Below are positions 1-9,595 of a DNA stretch of 64,000 nt, piece after piece. Numbering within the stretch: the stretch's first letter is position 1; each line of letters begins with the position of its first letter. Below the pieces are notes generated by a model, which made no database searches, was not told the DNA's origin, and saw only the letters and a program-made list of their open reading frames with translations. The stretch is taken from assembly GCF_040373385.1 (NCBI RefSeq), contig NZ_JBDXXH010000002.1, positions 62,001 through 126,000 on the forward strand, written 5' to 3'. A program made the translations under genes and the position numbers. This DNA comes from Nitratidesulfovibrio sp. Its GTDB lineage: Bacteria > Desulfobacterota > Desulfovibrionia > Desulfovibrionales > Desulfovibrionaceae.

Positions 1-205
1 CAGTCAGGAGAAGGCTGTATATACCTGTTGCCGCCCGACTGCAAGAGGCCGGTGCGGAAAAATTTCGGTGGGAACGGGAGAGAATGCGGCGCGGGCGTTG
101 GGGCGGGGCGGTTCTGCGGCGAAGGGCGTGGCGGCGCGGTTGGCGGCAGGGGCCGCACGCGCCGGGCAGGGCCGTGGAGGCTTGCGCGGGCGGTGAGGCT
201 GGCCG
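1..205. other. Leading edge, no gene recognised
   Basis: This stretch lies downstream of the minus-strand glycosyltransferase gene. Open frames here are short, Pro/Ala/Arg-rich and look like high-GC shadows. I see no terminator with a clear T-run and no RNA gene. The neighbouring gene to the left is outside the window. Confidence 0.4.
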
Positions 206-2020
206 CTATTCCAGCCCCAGCGTGTCGAGCAGGGTGCACACCCGGTGACGGTAGGTGTGGCGGGACAGGATGTGCGCCCGCCATGCCGCCACAAGGTCGG
301 CGCGCAGGGCCGGGTCGCGTTCCAGCCGGTGCAGCAGTGTGCCAAGGCCGGGCGCATCGCCCGTTCCGGCTGGCGGCGCAGAGTCGTTGCCGCCGCTGCG
401 GGCCGGGGAAAAGGCGATTTCGCGGCGCAGTTCTTCGGGAAAGATGTCGAGGCCCGGCGTGTCGTCGGTGATGCAGAAGCCCCCTGCCGCCCAGACGTCG
501 AAGTGGCGCTGGGTGAGTCCGGCGGGCAGCAGCAGGCTGGTGATGTTCAGCGACCAGCGGGCTGCACGGTACACGGCGGGCAGGGTGACATAGTAGTCCA
601 CCGGGGGGCGCAGGTCGGTGCCCGGCGCCAGCAGCGGCTGCCACCCGTCGTCGCCGTACACGGTCAGGCCTTGCGGGGCGGCGGCATTCAGGCAGCGCAC
701 CCGCCGGGCCAGCGCGCATTCCTCGGCCCCCAGCCCCGCCGCGCGCACCGCATTGCCGGGCCACAGGTCCGCGATGCCAAGGCGCGCCGTCCACCAGTGG
801 AAGTCGGGCCGGCAGTGGATGTCGGACCGGTGACCGGGCGCGTCGGACCGGTGACCGGGCGCGCCGGGCCGGTGATCGGGCGCGTCGAGCAGGGCCAGCG
901 CCTCGTTCAGCAGGTCCGGGGCGATACGTTGCCCCGCGAAGAAGCCCCCCTTGCCGGGGAAGGCGGACCGGCCCACGAACACCACGGGATTCAGGGGGGG
1001 CATGCCCACCGGAGAAGGCTGGGCCGCCCCGGCGGCTCCGTCATCCCCAGCCAGTTCCGGCCCGAAAAACTCCGGTCCGGTTGCCAGCGGCAGGTGCAGC
1101 ACCCGCTGCGCCCCGTGGGCGCGCAACAGGGGAATGAACGAGGCGTCGGTGACGCACAGCAGCGCCCCGCGCCACCACGGCCCGCGCAGGGACGAGAGCA
1201 GGTGGAAGGGGTTGTCCACGCACCACACGGCCACGTCCACCCCGCAGGCGCGCAGCAAATGGAAGCGTTCGCCCCAGGCGTCAAGGCCCTGTAAATTCAC
1301 GCTCAGGAGCAGGGCCGGGCGCTGGTCGGCCAGCAGGCGGGGCAGGTCGGCGTGCAGGGTGTCCGGATCGACCCGGCGCGGGGCCAGCCCTTCGGCGGCA
1401 AGGGCGGACTCCAGTTCCGGCAGCAGCAGCGAACCTTCCGTGCCGGGCAGCAGCACGGTACGGGACCGGGTGGAACGCGGCCCGGCGTGGCCCGTCACGC
1501 CTTCCGGTGACAGTGCCTGTGCGGGTGCCATGCGCACGGCACGCGCCGTACCCAGCAGCGGCCCCCAGAAGGTGGGGAACAGCCGCTCCGCCTCGCGGTA
1601 GACCACCACCAGCGCGCGGGACAGTCTTTCGGGCGAAAACGCTTCCGGCCCGGCCAGCGTCCACCCGGCGGGGATGGCCGCGCGCCAGGCGCCGTGCGTT
1701 GCCTCTTCCATATAATGGATGAACGCCGGGGATTCGATGACCTGCACGGTCGGTGCGCCCTGCCCGCAGGACGGCGTGTTCCTTGCCCGCAGCCCCGCCA
1801 GTGCTCCCTCCACCGCACGCCGTGCCGTGGCCGGGTTCGGCCCCAGGCCCAGCACCACCACTTCGGCGGGGGCCTCGGTCCCCTGTCCGCATGGGGGCAG
1901 CACGTCGAAGGTGGCGGGCAGCTTGCCGTCCGGTGCAACATCGTCCGGCAGGGCATCGTCCGGCAGGGTGCGAAGCTGCCCCAGTTCGTTGGGAATGCGC
2001 AGTCGGGCGGGGCGGGTCAT
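206..2020 (-). CDS. CgeB-like family glycosyltransferase
   Basis: 604 residues. The N-terminal half begins with a Rossmann-like strand (VVVLGLGPN, about residue 50) and the C-terminal quarter has the motif [11 protein letters not shown] (about residue 505), followed by a region typical of the spore-protein CgeB/DUF3880-type glycosyltransferases, which move sugars onto unknown acceptors. The open frame runs far upstream to 2770, but the start at 2020 is chosen because it has an AAGGA box 6 bases upstream and leaves a 54-bp gap to the divergent rlmE. Residues about 379-401 are a three-unit tandem repeat (see 821-883). The acceptor and donor are unknown; family call is from motif resemblance only. 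Confidence 0.7.
   Translation of the reverse strand: MTRPARLRIPNELGQLRTLPDDALPDDVAPDGKLPATFDVLPPCGQGTEAPAEVVVLGLGPNPATARRAVEGALAGLRARNTPSCGQGAPTVQVIESPAFIHYMEEATHGAWRAAIPAGWTLAGPEAFSPERLSRALVVVYREAERLFPTFWGPLLGTARAVRMAPAQALSPEGVTGHAGPRSTRSRTVLLPGTEGSLLLPELESALAAEGLAPRRVDPDTLHADLPRLLADQRPALLLSVNLQGLDAWGERFHLLRACGVDVAVWCVDNPFHLLSSLRGPWWRGALLCVTDASFIPLLRAHGAQRVLHLPLATGPEFFGPELAGDDGAAGAAQPSPVGMPPLNPVVFVGRSAFPGKGGFFAGQRIAPDLLNEALALLDAPDHRPGAPGHRSDAPGHRSDIHCRPDFHWWTARLGIADLWPGNAVRAAGLGAEECALARRVRCLNAAAPQGLTVYGDDGWQPLLAPGTDLRPPVDYYVTLPAVYRAARWSLNITSLLLPAGLTQRHFDVWAAGGFCITDDTPGLDIFPEELRREIAFSPARSGGNDSAPPAGTGDAPGLGTLLHRLERDPALRADLVAAWRAHILSRHTYRHRVCTLLDTLGLE
821..883. repeat. 21-bp tandem repeat, three units, inside the glycosyltransferase gene
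   Basis: Units at 821-841, 842-862 and 863-883 begin GTCGGACCGGTGACCGGGCGC; the third has a few changes. The unit is seven codons, so the frame is kept and the protein gains a Asp-Ala-Pro-Gly-His-Arg-Ser-like repeat between the two halves of the enzyme, probably a flexible linker. Confidence 0.9.
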
Positions 2021-2074
2021 GTGAGTCCTTGGCGGGCGCGGGGCTTTCGGGTACAAGCGGCCACGGGTGACCAC

Positions 2075-2680
2075 ATGAAGACATACCGAGACCACTATTT
2101 TCTGAAGGCCAAGCAGGAAAACTATCCCGCGCGGTCGATCTACAAGCTGAAGGAAATCGACAACCGCTTCAAGCTGTTCCGTCAGGGCATGAAGGTGCTG
2201 GACCTGGGGGCGGCCCCCGGCTCGTGGTCGCTTGGCGCGGCAGAGCGGGTGGGGCCGAAAGGCCGGGTGCTGGCCTGCGACCTGCAAGCCACCGACACCC
2301 AGTTTCCGCCCAACGTCACCTTCATGCAAGAGGACGTGTTCAACCGCTCCGAGGCGTTCGAGGACGCACTGGCGAGCATGGGACCGTTCCATGCCGTGAT
2401 CAGCGACATGGCCCCGCGCACCACGGGTACCAGGTTCACCGACCAGGCCCGTTCGCTGGAATTGTGCGTCGAGGCCCTTGCGGTGGCGGACCATTGCCTG
2501 ATAAAGGGCGGCAGTTTCGTGGTCAAGATTTTCATGGGGCCGGACGTCAAGCCACTGGTTGACGCGCTGCGGGCCCGCTTCGAGACCGTGAAGACCTTCA
2601 AGCCCAAAAGCTCGCGGGCTGAAAGCAAGGAAACTTTCTACGTCTGCCTCGGCTACCGAGGCGACGGACAGCAGGACTGA
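2075..2680 (+). CDS. rlmE: 23S rRNA (uridine-2'-O)-methyltransferase RlmE (FtsJ/RrmJ)
   Basis: 201 residues, the usual length. It 2'-O-methylates a uridine in the A-loop of 23S rRNA in the large subunit using S-adenosylmethionine. The SAM-binding motif [12 protein letters not shown] is at 41-52, and the family's K-D-K-E catalytic tetrad can be read as K24, D111, K151 and E186. The start ATG at 2075 precedes [10 protein letters not shown], which is the normal N-terminus; the longer open frame upstream overlaps the divergent glycosyltransferase and is rejected. The next gene, yebC, follows in the same direction after 107 bp. Confidence 0.95.
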   Translation: MKTYRDHYFLKAKQENYPARSIYKLKEIDNRFKLFRQGMKVLDLGAAPGSWSLGAAERVGPKGRVLACDLQATDTQFPPNVTFMQEDVFNRSEAFEDALASMGPFHAVISDMAPRTTGTRFTDQARSLELCVEALAVADHCLIKGGSFVVKIFMGPDVKPLVDALRARFETVKTFKPKSSRAESKETFYVCLGYRGDGQQD

Positions 2681-2787
2681 CGTACGGCGCCGATGGCGCG
2701 CGCCGGGCTGGCATTCCGCCCGCCGTGCGCCGCGCCGTGGCGTTTCCGCACACATCTCTTTCGCCGTCATTTCTTTCAGGAGGACGC

Positions 2788-3531
2788 ATGGCCGGACATA
2801 GCAAATGGGCCAACATCCAGCACCGCAAGGGGCGTCAGGACGCCAAGCGCGGCAAGCTGTTCACCAAGGCCGCCAAGGAAATCATCATCGCTGCCAAGGG
2901 CGGTGGCGACCCGGCCAGCAACGCCCGCCTGCGCGCCGCCATCGCGGCCGCCAAGGCCGTGAACCTGCCCAAGGACAAGATCGACAACGCCATCAAGAAG
3001 GGCACCGGTGAACTGGCTGGCGGCGACATTCTTGAAATTTCCTACGAAGGCTACGCCCCCGGCGGCGTGGCCCTGATCGTGGAAGCGGCCACCGACAACC
3101 GCAACCGCACCGTGGCCGAAGTGCGCCACATCCTTTCCAAGCACGGCGGCTCCATGGGCGAGGCCGGGTGCGTTGGCTGGATGTTCGAGCGCAAGGGCGT
3201 GATCACCCTGGACGGTGGCAAGTACACCGAGGACCAGGTGATGGAAGCCGCGTTGGAAGCGGGCGCCGACGACGTGCGCGACGAGGGCGGCACCTGGGAA
3301 ATCCACACCGCCGTGGCCGACTTTGCCGCCGTGCGCGATGCACTGGAAGCCGCCGGGATGGAGATGGATTCCGCCGAACTGTCCATGATCCCCCAGAACA
3401 CGGTGGAAGTGGACGCGGAAACCGGCCGCAAGCTGATGCGCCTGGTGGATGCCCTGGAAGACAACGACGACGTGCAGAACGTGCACGCCAACTTCGACCT
3501 GCCCGACGAAGTGCTGGCCGAACTGGAATAG
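2788..3531 (+). CDS. yebC: YebC/PmpR family protein (TACO1-like)
   Basis: 247 residues, full family length, starting with the hallmark [20 protein letters not shown]. Members are reported either as transcriptional regulators or as ribosome-associated factors that help translate proline stretches. The start has a strong AGGAGG box 6 bases upstream. The gene sits 199 bp before ruvC, a classic yebC-ruvC pairing, but a strong hairpin lies between them. No odd features. Confidence 0.95.
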   Translation: MAGHSKWANIQHRKGRQDAKRGKLFTKAAKEIIIAAKGGGDPASNARLRAAIAAAKAVNLPKDKIDNAIKKGTGELAGGDILEISYEGYAPGGVALIVEAATDNRNRTVAEVRHILSKHGGSMGEAGCVGWMFERKGVITLDGGKYTEDQVMEAALEAGADDVRDEGGTWEIHTAVADFAAVRDALEAAGMEMDSAELSMIPQNTVEVDAETGRKLMRLVDALEDNDDVQNVHANFDLPDEVLAELE

Positions 3532-3546
3532 CCGACATATCCCGTA

Positions 3547-3579
3547 CCGGAGCCCGCCTTGCGCGGGCTCCGGCGTTTC
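3547..3579 (+). terminator. Hairpin terminator after yebC
   Basis: CCGGAGCCCGC (3547-3557) pairs perfectly with GCGGGCTCCGG (3563-3573) around a 5-base loop, followed by CGTTT. The T-run is short, so it may only attenuate reading into ruvC. Confidence 0.6.
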
Positions 3580-3730
3580 CGGCCCGCGCGTGGCGTCCCG
3601 TTTCCGGCAGGCATGGCTGGTCTGGCCGTTCTGGCGGTCCGGAATATCCGTTCCGCGCATGCCGTTTTTCCGCACCCCGCCCGCCGCGCCCCCGCGCGTC
3701 ACCCTGCGTCCCGGCCCCGCCGGAGGCACC

Positions 3731-4300
3731 ATGCCCCCCCGCAAGCCCGCATCGCCCCAGGCAGACATGTCCTCCAGTCCTTCTGGCATCACCGGTGGCA
3801 TCACTGGCGGCGTCACCGTCATCGGCATCGACCCCGGCTCGCAATGCACCGGCTGGGGGATAGTGCGCGAAGCGTCCGGCGTGCTCACCCTGGTGGACTG
3901 CGGGGCCATTCGCCCCAAGGGCGACGACTTTGCCGCGCGGCTGGGCCACCTGTTCCGCGAACTGCACGCCCTGGTGGGCCGCCATGCCCCGGACGAGGCC
4001 GCCATCGAGAACGTGCACGCCGCCCGCAACGTGGCCACCGCCCTCAAGCTGGGGCAGGCGCGCGGGGTGGCCGTGGCCGCCTGCGCCGCGCACGGGGTGG
4101 TCGTGGCCGACTACCAGCCCACGGAAATCAAGAAGGCCCTGGTGGGCACCGGCGGGGCGGACAAGGAGCAGGTAAGCTTCATGGTGGCACGGGTGCTGGG
4201 CGTGAAGGGGGGCTGGGGGCTGGATACCGGCGATGCGCTGGCTGCCGCCGTGTGCCACCTGAATGCCCGCAGGCTGTCCCGGCTGGCCAAGCTGGGCTGA
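3731..4300 (+). CDS. ruvC: Holliday junction endodeoxyribonuclease RuvC
   Basis: 189 residues. RuvC resolves Holliday junctions made by RuvA-RuvB branch migration. Acidic catalytic residues are visible as D34 (IGIDPGS), E93 (AIENVHAARN) and D165/D168 (LDTGDALAAAVCH). The start at 3731 has GGAGG 5 bases upstream and gives a Ser/Gly/Thr-rich extension of about 27 residues before the core; an in-frame ATG at 3767 is an alternative that would give a more standard length. ruvA and ruvB are not contiguous: a minus-strand diguanylate cyclase gene is inserted between ruvC and ruvA. Confidence 0.95.
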   Translation: MPPRKPASPQADMSSSPSGITGGITGGVTVIGIDPGSQCTGWGIVREASGVLTLVDCGAIRPKGDDFAARLGHLFRELHALVGRHAPDEAAIENVHAARNVATALKLGQARGVAVAACAAHGVVVADYQPTEIKKALVGTGGADKEQVSFMVARVLGVKGGWGLDTGDALAAAVCHLNARRLSRLAKLG

Positions 4301-4405
4301 CGGGGCACCCCGCCCGCCTGTCGCCTGCGCGCGATGGGAGGGGCCGTGTCTGGTCGCATCCCGCGCCAGACAGTATTCCGGATGCCGGAACGAAGCGGCG
4401 CCCTG

Positions 4406-4448
4406 AAAAAAAAGGCCGTCCGGCGTTACCGGGCGGCCATGTGTTTTT
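4406..4448. terminator. Bidirectional terminator between ruvC and the diguanylate cyclase
   Basis: A 10-bp stem (4414-4423 with 4429-4438, one G-U pair) is preceded by an A-run (4406-4413) and followed by GTGTTTTT. It can therefore stop transcription from both convergent genes. Confidence 0.85.
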
Positions 4449-4520
4449 GCTGGGGGAAAGGGGATGGGTGCGGCCCTGACGGTACCGCGTTTTCACGCTG
4501 CGTGCGGTCACGCCATGTCG

Positions 4521-6248
4521 TCAGGGGTTCCCGCTTTCGCCCCCGCTCCCGTTTTCGCTCAAAAACTCGCAGTGTGGCGGTGCCTCGCCGCCCGCCAGGG
4601 CGTCGTCCGGCACCTGCGTGGCGCGCACGGTGCGGTTGCGGCCACAGCGCTTGGCCATGTACATGGCGGCGTCCGCCTCGTGCATCCAGCGGCCCGGCTC
4701 TATCTCGGGCCGTGCCTCGGCCACGCCCGCGCTGACCGTCATGGGGATGGGGCCATCGGCATGGGGCAGGGGCGTTTCCTCCACCTTGCGGCGCACCCGT
4801 TCCAGCAGGGCAACCGCCTCGCCCTCGCCCGTGTCGGGCAGCAGCAGGGCGAATTCCTCGCCGCCCACGCGGGCCAGCAGGTCGGGTTCGCGCAACTGGT
4901 TGCGGATGATCTCGGTCACGTGGGCCAGCATGGCGTCGCCCACGCCGTGGCCGTAACGGTCATTCACCGCCTTGAAGTGATCAAGGTCCAGCATGGCCAG
5001 GGCCAGCGGGTGCCCGCTGCGCGCGCTGCGGGCCAGTTCCGCGTTCATGGCCTCGTCCAGGCGCCGCCGGTTGAAGCACCCGGTCAGGTGGTCGCGTTCC
5101 GCCATGCGCCGCAGTTCCTCGTTCAGGTGGGTGAGGGCCAGGTTGCTGCCCTCGATGATGCGCAACTGCGAGAGGTTGCGCAGGGTGTAGATGATGGCGG
5201 AAAGCAGGGTGCCCAGCATGGCAAGCCCGCTCAGCGCCGTGAAGTGGAAGCGCACCTGCCGCCTGTCTTCCAAGGTCAGGGCCTCGCCCACCTCTTCGGC
5301 CACGTGCAGCGAAAGGCCGTCCTGGGGCCGGTGGGTTACCCCCAGCAGGGCAGGGCGCGTGGCATCGCCGATGAGTGTCAGGCCGTGCTTTTCGTTGATG
5401 CCCCGCACCACGAAGGGGCGCAGCGACAGTTCGGGAAATGCCTCGCGCTTGTAGCGCAGGATGCGCGCCGAAACGGGCATGTCGCGCACCGGGGCATCCG
5501 GCAGGGCGTGAAAGATGTGCGCCTTGTCGTTGGCCAGCACCACCACACCCTGTTCATCGGTGATGAAGGCGGCGTCCAGGCGCAGCCGGCGCGAAAGGGT
5601 GGGCAGGTCGGTCTTCACGGCCACCACGCCCAGCACCGCGCCGTACTGGCGTACCGGAGAGGCAAAGAAGAACCCCGGTATGCTGGACATGCGCCCCACG
5701 GCGAACTGGCGGCCGCGCTCGCCGGACATGGCGGCGATGAAGTAGGCGCGGTCGGCGTAGTTGGTGCCCAGCAGGCTCTCTGCCGCTTCGTAGTTGCTGG
5801 TGGCGATGCACGTGCCGGAATGGTCCATAAGCCAGGCGATGTGCAGGCCCATGGTTTCGGCAAAGGTCTTCAGGAAGGCGTTGAGGGGGGCGCGCCGTGC
5901 GGCGGGGGTGTGGGCCGGGGTGGGTGGCGGAGCCGCTTCGGGGCGGGGGGCCACCTCGTCGCGTATCCGGTCGTCCAGGGCCAGCAGGTCCGGCAGGCGG
6001 CGCAGCCCGGCAAAGGCCAGCTCGAATTCGTCGTTCACCGTGCGCTGGCGCAGGGTCAGCCGCACCCGGGCCTCGGCCACCATGTCGTCCAGGGCGTGGG
6101 CCGCCCACATGTCCGCGTACCTGTCGGCCGCATAGAGCACGCAGGGCAGCAGCAGCAGCAGCGTCAGCAGCAGCAAGCGGATGGGGGTGTGTTCCGCGTG
6201 TTGGCGGAACCGCGTAAAGGGCGAGAACGGGCGGGCAGGCAAGGGCAT
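4521..6248 (-). CDS. Membrane-anchored diguanylate cyclase (GGDEF) with periplasmic sensor
   Basis: 575 residues. A membrane segment near 22-40 (leucine-rich), a periplasmic Cache-like sensor region about 45-320, a second membrane segment about 325-345 and a C-terminal GGDEF domain. The active-site motif is GGEEF at 462-466, with a product-inhibition site RxxD at 453-456, so it should make cyclic di-GMP and be feedback-inhibited. Start at 6248 is preferred over upstream in-frame codons because it has GGAG 10 bases upstream and is followed at once by a positive stretch and membrane helix. It is transcribed opposite to its neighbours. The ligand is unknown. Confidence 0.9.
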   Translation of the reverse strand: MPLPARPFSPFTRFRQHAEHTPIRLLLLTLLLLLPCVLYAADRYADMWAAHALDDMVAEARVRLTLRQRTVNDEFELAFAGLRRLPDLLALDDRIRDEVAPRPEAAPPPTPAHTPAARRAPLNAFLKTFAETMGLHIAWLMDHSGTCIATSNYEAAESLLGTNYADRAYFIAAMSGERGRQFAVGRMSSIPGFFFASPVRQYGAVLGVVAVKTDLPTLSRRLRLDAAFITDEQGVVVLANDKAHIFHALPDAPVRDMPVSARILRYKREAFPELSLRPFVVRGINEKHGLTLIGDATRPALLGVTHRPQDGLSLHVAEEVGEALTLEDRRQVRFHFTALSGLAMLGTLLSAIIYTLRNLSQLRIIEGSNLALTHLNEELRRMAERDHLTGCFNRRRLDEAMNAELARSARSGHPLALAMLDLDHFKAVNDRYGHGVGDAMLAHVTEIIRNQLREPDLLARVGGEEFALLLPDTGEGEAVALLERVRRKVEETPLPHADGPIPMTVSAGVAEARPEIEPGRWMHEADAAMYMAKRCGRNRTVRATQVPDDALAGGEAPPHCEFLSENGSGGESGNP

Positions 6249-6435
6249 GAAGGCTGCTCCGGGCGGGTTTCCCTGATGCGGGGTGGGGGGGATGTTACGG
6301 GATTTTCCGTTCCCCACCAAGGGCATTATCTGGGAAAGGCGGGTTTTTCGGCGGGCGCGGGCGGCAGGACCGTGCGGCGCGCCCGTCTTCCGGCCCGGTC
6401 GCTTTTTGTGTAGGGTGCCCGCGAGAGGTGGAACC

Positions 6436-7044
6436 ATGATCGCGTATGTCGAAGGCCGCGTTGCCGAAATCTCGGGCAATGCCTGCGTGGTGGTGACGGA
6501 AGGGGGCGTGGGGTACGAAGTGCATCTGCCCGCGCACACCCTGTCGCGCCTGCCGGAACGGGGCGGGCAGGTGGCCTTTCACGTGCGGACGGAGGTGCGC
6601 GAGGACGCCCTGGAACTGTTCGGCTTCTCCACCTGGGACGAGCGGCAGACCTTCATGGTGCTCACCACCATCAGCAAGGTGGGGGCGCGCACGGCCCTGG
6701 CCATCCTTTCGCAGTTCCGCCCCGACGATCTGCGCCGCCTGGTGGTGGAGGACGACGTACTGGCGCTGACGCGGGTGTCCGGCATCGGCAAGAAGACCGC
6801 GCAGCACATCTTTCTGGAACTGAAGTACAAACTGAAGGTCGAGGACCTGCCCGCAGGCATGGTGCTGGCGGGCGGCACCGCGCCGGGCGGGGTGTTCCGC
6901 GACGCGCTGGCCGGGCTCGGCAACCTTGGGTACCTCGAGGACGAGGCTGCCCCGGTGCTGAAGGACGCGCTGAAGGCCGAACCCGACCTTGACGTGGCCG
7001 GTGCGCTGCGCGCCGCACTGAAGGCCTTGGCGAGGGGACGCTGA
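6436..7044 (+). CDS. ruvA: Holliday junction DNA helicase subunit RuvA
   Basis: 202 residues, full length. It binds four-way junctions and loads RuvB hexamers. An N-terminal OB-like part begins [12 protein letters not shown]; two helix-hairpin-helix motifs are seen as [10 protein letters not shown] and [10 protein letters not shown]; domain III, the RuvB contact, is the last ~45 residues. A GAGGTGG box lies 5-10 bases before the start. Its stop overlaps the ruvB start in an ATGA, so the two are translationally coupled. Confidence 0.97.
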   Translation: MIAYVEGRVAEISGNACVVVTEGGVGYEVHLPAHTLSRLPERGGQVAFHVRTEVREDALELFGFSTWDERQTFMVLTTISKVGARTALAILSQFRPDDLRRLVVEDDVLALTRVSGIGKKTAQHIFLELKYKLKVEDLPAGMVLAGGTAPGGVFRDALAGLGNLGYLEDEAAPVLKDALKAEPDLDVAGALRAALKALARGR

Positions 7045-8060
7045 TGACGGCGGAGTGCAAGGGACCGGATGGAGAGGGCGCAGGTAGCAGCGCATCCATC
7101 TGCCCATCCATCTGCATGGACGAGAACGTGCGGCCGCGCAGCCTGGACGACTTCATCGGGCAGAACGAGTTGCGGGCCAACCTCAAGGTTTTCGTGGCGG
7201 CGGCGCTGGAACGTGGCCAGGCCATGGACCATCTGCTGTTCTACGGCAACCCCGGCCTCGGCAAGACCACCCTGGCCCAGATCATCGCGGCGGAACTGGG
7301 GGTGAACCTGGTGTCCACCTCGGGCCCGGTGCTTGAGCGCAGCGGCGACCTTGCGGCCATCCTGACCAACCTCGGGCGGCATGACATCTTGTTTGTGGAT
7401 GAAATCCACCGCATGCCCGTGGCGGTCGAGGAAGTGCTGTACCCCGCGCTGGAGGACTTCAAGCTCGATCTGGTCATCGGCCAGGGGCCGGGGGCGCGCA
7501 CGGTGAAGATCGACCTCGAGCCGTTCACCCTGGTGGGGGCCACCACCCGCATCGGCCTGCTGTCGTCGCCCCTGCGCGACCGCTTCGGCATCATCAGCAG
7601 GCTGGAATTCTACACGCCCGCCGACCTCGCGCGCATCGTCACGCGCACGGCGCGCATCCTTGGGGCCAACCTGACCTCGGAAGGCGCCGTGGAAATAGGC
7701 CGTCGTTCGCGGGGCACCCCGCGCATCGCCAACCGGCTGCTGCGCCGGGTGCGCGATTTTGCCTCGGTGCACGGCAACGGCACCATCACCCCGGAGCAGG
7801 CCTCCGCCGCGCTGGGCCGCATGGACGTGGACGAGAGCGGACTGGACCAGATGGACCGCAAGCTGCTGTCCGTGCTCATCGAGCACTTCGGCGGCGGGCC
7901 GGTGGGGGTGAAGACCCTGGCCGTGGCCTGTTCCGAAGAGGTGCGCACCATAGAAGACATTTACGAACCGTACCTGATCCAGTGCGGCTTTCTGAAGCGC
8001 ACGCCGCGTGGCCGCGTGGCCACGGCCAAGGCTTACCGGCACCTGAACCTGCTGGCCTGA
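7044..8060 (+). CDS. ruvB: Holliday junction DNA helicase subunit RuvB
   Basis: 338 residues. AAA+ motor that drives branch migration with RuvA. Walker [11 protein letters not shown] at 68-77, Walker B ILFVDEIH at 115-122, sensor region [18 protein letters not shown], and the winged-helix C-terminus ending in RTPRGR. The first ~25 residues are a Ser/Cys-rich extension before the normal start of homology ([14 protein letters not shown]). Coupled to ruvA by an ATGA overlap. Confidence 0.97.
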   Translation: MTAECKGPDGEGAGSSASICPSICMDENVRPRSLDDFIGQNELRANLKVFVAAALERGQAMDHLLFYGNPGLGKTTLAQIIAAELGVNLVSTSGPVLERSGDLAAILTNLGRHDILFVDEIHRMPVAVEEVLYPALEDFKLDLVIGQGPGARTVKIDLEPFTLVGATTRIGLLSSPLRDRFGIISRLEFYTPADLARIVTRTARILGANLTSEGAVEIGRRSRGTPRIANRLLRRVRDFASVHGNGTITPEQASAALGRMDVDESGLDQMDRKLLSVLIEHFGGGPVGVKTLAVACSEEVRTIEDIYEPYLIQCGFLKRTPRGRVATAKAYRHLNLLA

Positions 8061-8257
8061 GCGCAGATCAAACGGTTTGCCCCGCGCGGCCTTTCCGCCG
8101 GGGCCGTGCACGCGGCACCGAGAGGCACGCTACCGTGCGCTACCGTAAGGCGCGGTGCGCCATGGGCGCCATCGTGAACCTGCCGTGCGGTACCATGCAG
8201 TGCGGACCGTGCGGGCGATACGGCACGGGGCGCATTGCCGCATCACGTTTCCACCCC

Positions 8258-8280
8258 TAACCCGGCCTTGTGGCCGGTTA
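8258..8280 (+). promoter_or_regulatory. Hairpin just upstream of thyX
   Basis: CCGGCC (8262-8267) pairs with GGCCGG (8272-8277) around TTGT, and the stem continues with TAA/TTA across one bulged C. There is no T-run and it ends 10 bases before the thyX start, where no good ribosome-binding site is seen, so it could affect translation initiation. This is structural observation only. Confidence 0.35.
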
Positions 8281-8290
8281 CGGAACCTCC

Positions 8291-9022
8291 ATGTCCAAGA
8301 CGACGCTGCGGGTCGAACTGCTGGCCCATACCCCGGAACCGCTTTCGCTCATCTATGCCGCCTTTCGCCAGTGCTACCATACCGGGTTCGTGGCCGACAT
8401 GTGGCCGCGCCTGCTGTCCGGCGAGATCGCGCGCGAGAAGCAGGCCCAGTTCGTGGCCTCGGTGATGGAATCCGGCCATGCCAGCCCGGTGGAGCACGTC
8501 AGCTTCACCTTCGCGGCGGAAGGGGTGTCCCGCGCGCTGACCCACCAGTTGGTGCGCCACCGCATTGCCTCGTACTCGCAGCAGAGCCAGCGCTACGTGG
8601 ACGGCAGCAACTTCGACTACGTGCTGCCCCCGGCCATTGCCCGCAACCCGCAGGCCCTGGCCCGCTTCGAGCGGTGCATGGCCGAGATCGGCGATGCCTA
8701 CCGCGACATCAAGGCCCTGCTGGAGGCCGATGGCCGGGCCGGTGCCAAGTCCAACGAGGATGCCCGCTTCGTGCTGCCCCAGGCGGCGGAGACGCGCATC
8801 GTGCTGACCATGAACTGCCGCAGCCTGCTCAACTTCTTCGAGCATCGCTGCTGCCTGCGCGCCCAGTGGGAGATTCGGGCCATGGCCGACGCCATGCTGG
8901 ACCTGTGCCGTGGCGTGCTGCCCGAACTGTTCGCTGTGGCCGGGGCCAAGTGCGAGCGGTTGGGCTACTGCCCCGAGGGCGAACGGTTCACCTGCGGCCG
9001 GTATCCCCTGCGCCAGCCCTGA
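8291..9022 (+). CDS. thyX: FAD-dependent thymidylate synthase ThyX
   Basis: 243 residues. It makes dTMP from dUMP with methylenetetrahydrofolate and reduced flavin. The ThyX signature is present as RHRIASYSQQSQRY (about residues 91-104). The start MSKTTLRVELLAHTPEP matches the normal N-terminus; an in-frame upstream start at 8270 adds only seven residues and is less likely. It follows ruvB after 230 bp without an obvious terminator. No classical ThyA is visible in the window. Confidence 0.95.
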   Translation: MSKTTLRVELLAHTPEPLSLIYAAFRQCYHTGFVADMWPRLLSGEIAREKQAQFVASVMESGHASPVEHVSFTFAAEGVSRALTHQLVRHRIASYSQQSQRYVDGSNFDYVLPPAIARNPQALARFERCMAEIGDAYRDIKALLEADGRAGAKSNEDARFVLPQAAETRIVLTMNCRSLLNFFEHRCCLRAQWEIRAMADAMLDLCRGVLPELFAVAGAKCERLGYCPEGERFTCGRYPLRQP

Positions 9023-9184
9023 TCGATCGTGCGCAAGCGCACGGGCTGACGGGGCGGGCGGCAGTTGCCCGGTACGCGCAAGGTTCGCTTCTCCGCCTGG
9101 CGGGCGGATTCGCACCGTATCGGCGGGCTGCTTCCCAACATTCCGGAAAGAAAGAGTAAATCAGAGGTGCCCGGCGCGTCCGAG

Positions 9185-9230
9185 GCAGGGTTGTTTCCCG
9201 CCGCATGTGCGGGTTGGTGCCCTGCTTTTT
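9185..9230 (+). terminator. Nested hairpin terminator after thyX
   Basis: GCAGGG (9185-9190) pairs with CCCTGC (9220-9225), directly followed by TTTTT (9226-9230). An inner CCCGC/GCGGG stem fills the loop. It ends thyX transcription 160-200 bp after the stop codon. Confidence 0.5.
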
Positions 9231-9366
9231 GCCAGAACATGGCGCCGCGCGTGCCTGCACGGTGACGCAGCAGGCTTGGCATGTTGCCTTTGTTTCACGC
9301 GGCCAATGCCATGATGAAAAAAAATAGATGCACGGGCAATTTTGAGGCGAAAAACAAAAAAGTGCC

Positions 9367-9420
9367 TGTGGAAAAGTTTTTTCGTTGATGTGGAAAACAA
9401 GGTCCCTTGGCTGTGGAAAG
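9367..9420. promoter_or_regulatory. Three DnaA-box-like sites upstream of dnaA
   Basis: TGTGGAAAA at 9367-9375 and 9389-9397 and TGTGGAAAG at 9412-9420 lie in the same orientation, 22 and 23 bp apart, about two helical turns. The reverse complement TTTTCCACA fits the relaxed DnaA consensus TTWTNCACA; the third has one mismatch. They sit in the AT-rich block 176-229 bp before the dnaA start. Confidence 0.65.
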
Positions 9421-9595
9421 TCTTGCCTGCCAAGGTGTGCGCAAAACGGCGGAATGACGCCATTGAGTGGTTAGATTGTGTGATTACAGTGTGTTGTGCA
9501 AGAAAAAGTCTTGGGAAACAGGGCGCGTGTTCCGCATGATGACAGGCGCTTTTTCTCCATTGCAACCCAGCCGTGAACTCCGTAAACCAAGCACC

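Larger units (their letters stand above)
9023..9595. other. Intergenic region upstream of dnaA with AT-rich segment
   Basis: The first part is GC-rich and holds a terminator-like hairpin (9185-9230). From about 9310 to 9480 the base composition drops sharply, with A-runs (9316-9324, 9349-9360) and T-runs (9377-9382), and three DnaA-box-like sites (9367-9420). No protein-coding frame is convincing. It could be a DnaA-controlled promoter or a replication-origin-like region. Confidence 0.6.

Noticed and set aside
2021..2770. N-terminal extension of the glycosyltransferase frame to 2770
   Set aside because: It runs antisense to all of rlmE, which has intact catalytic residues; a good ribosome site exists at 2020.
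4464..6413. 649-residue plus-strand frame opposite the diguanylate cyclase
   Set aside because: Gln/His/Gly/Val-rich composition typical of a shadow; the minus-strand GGDEF protein is clear.
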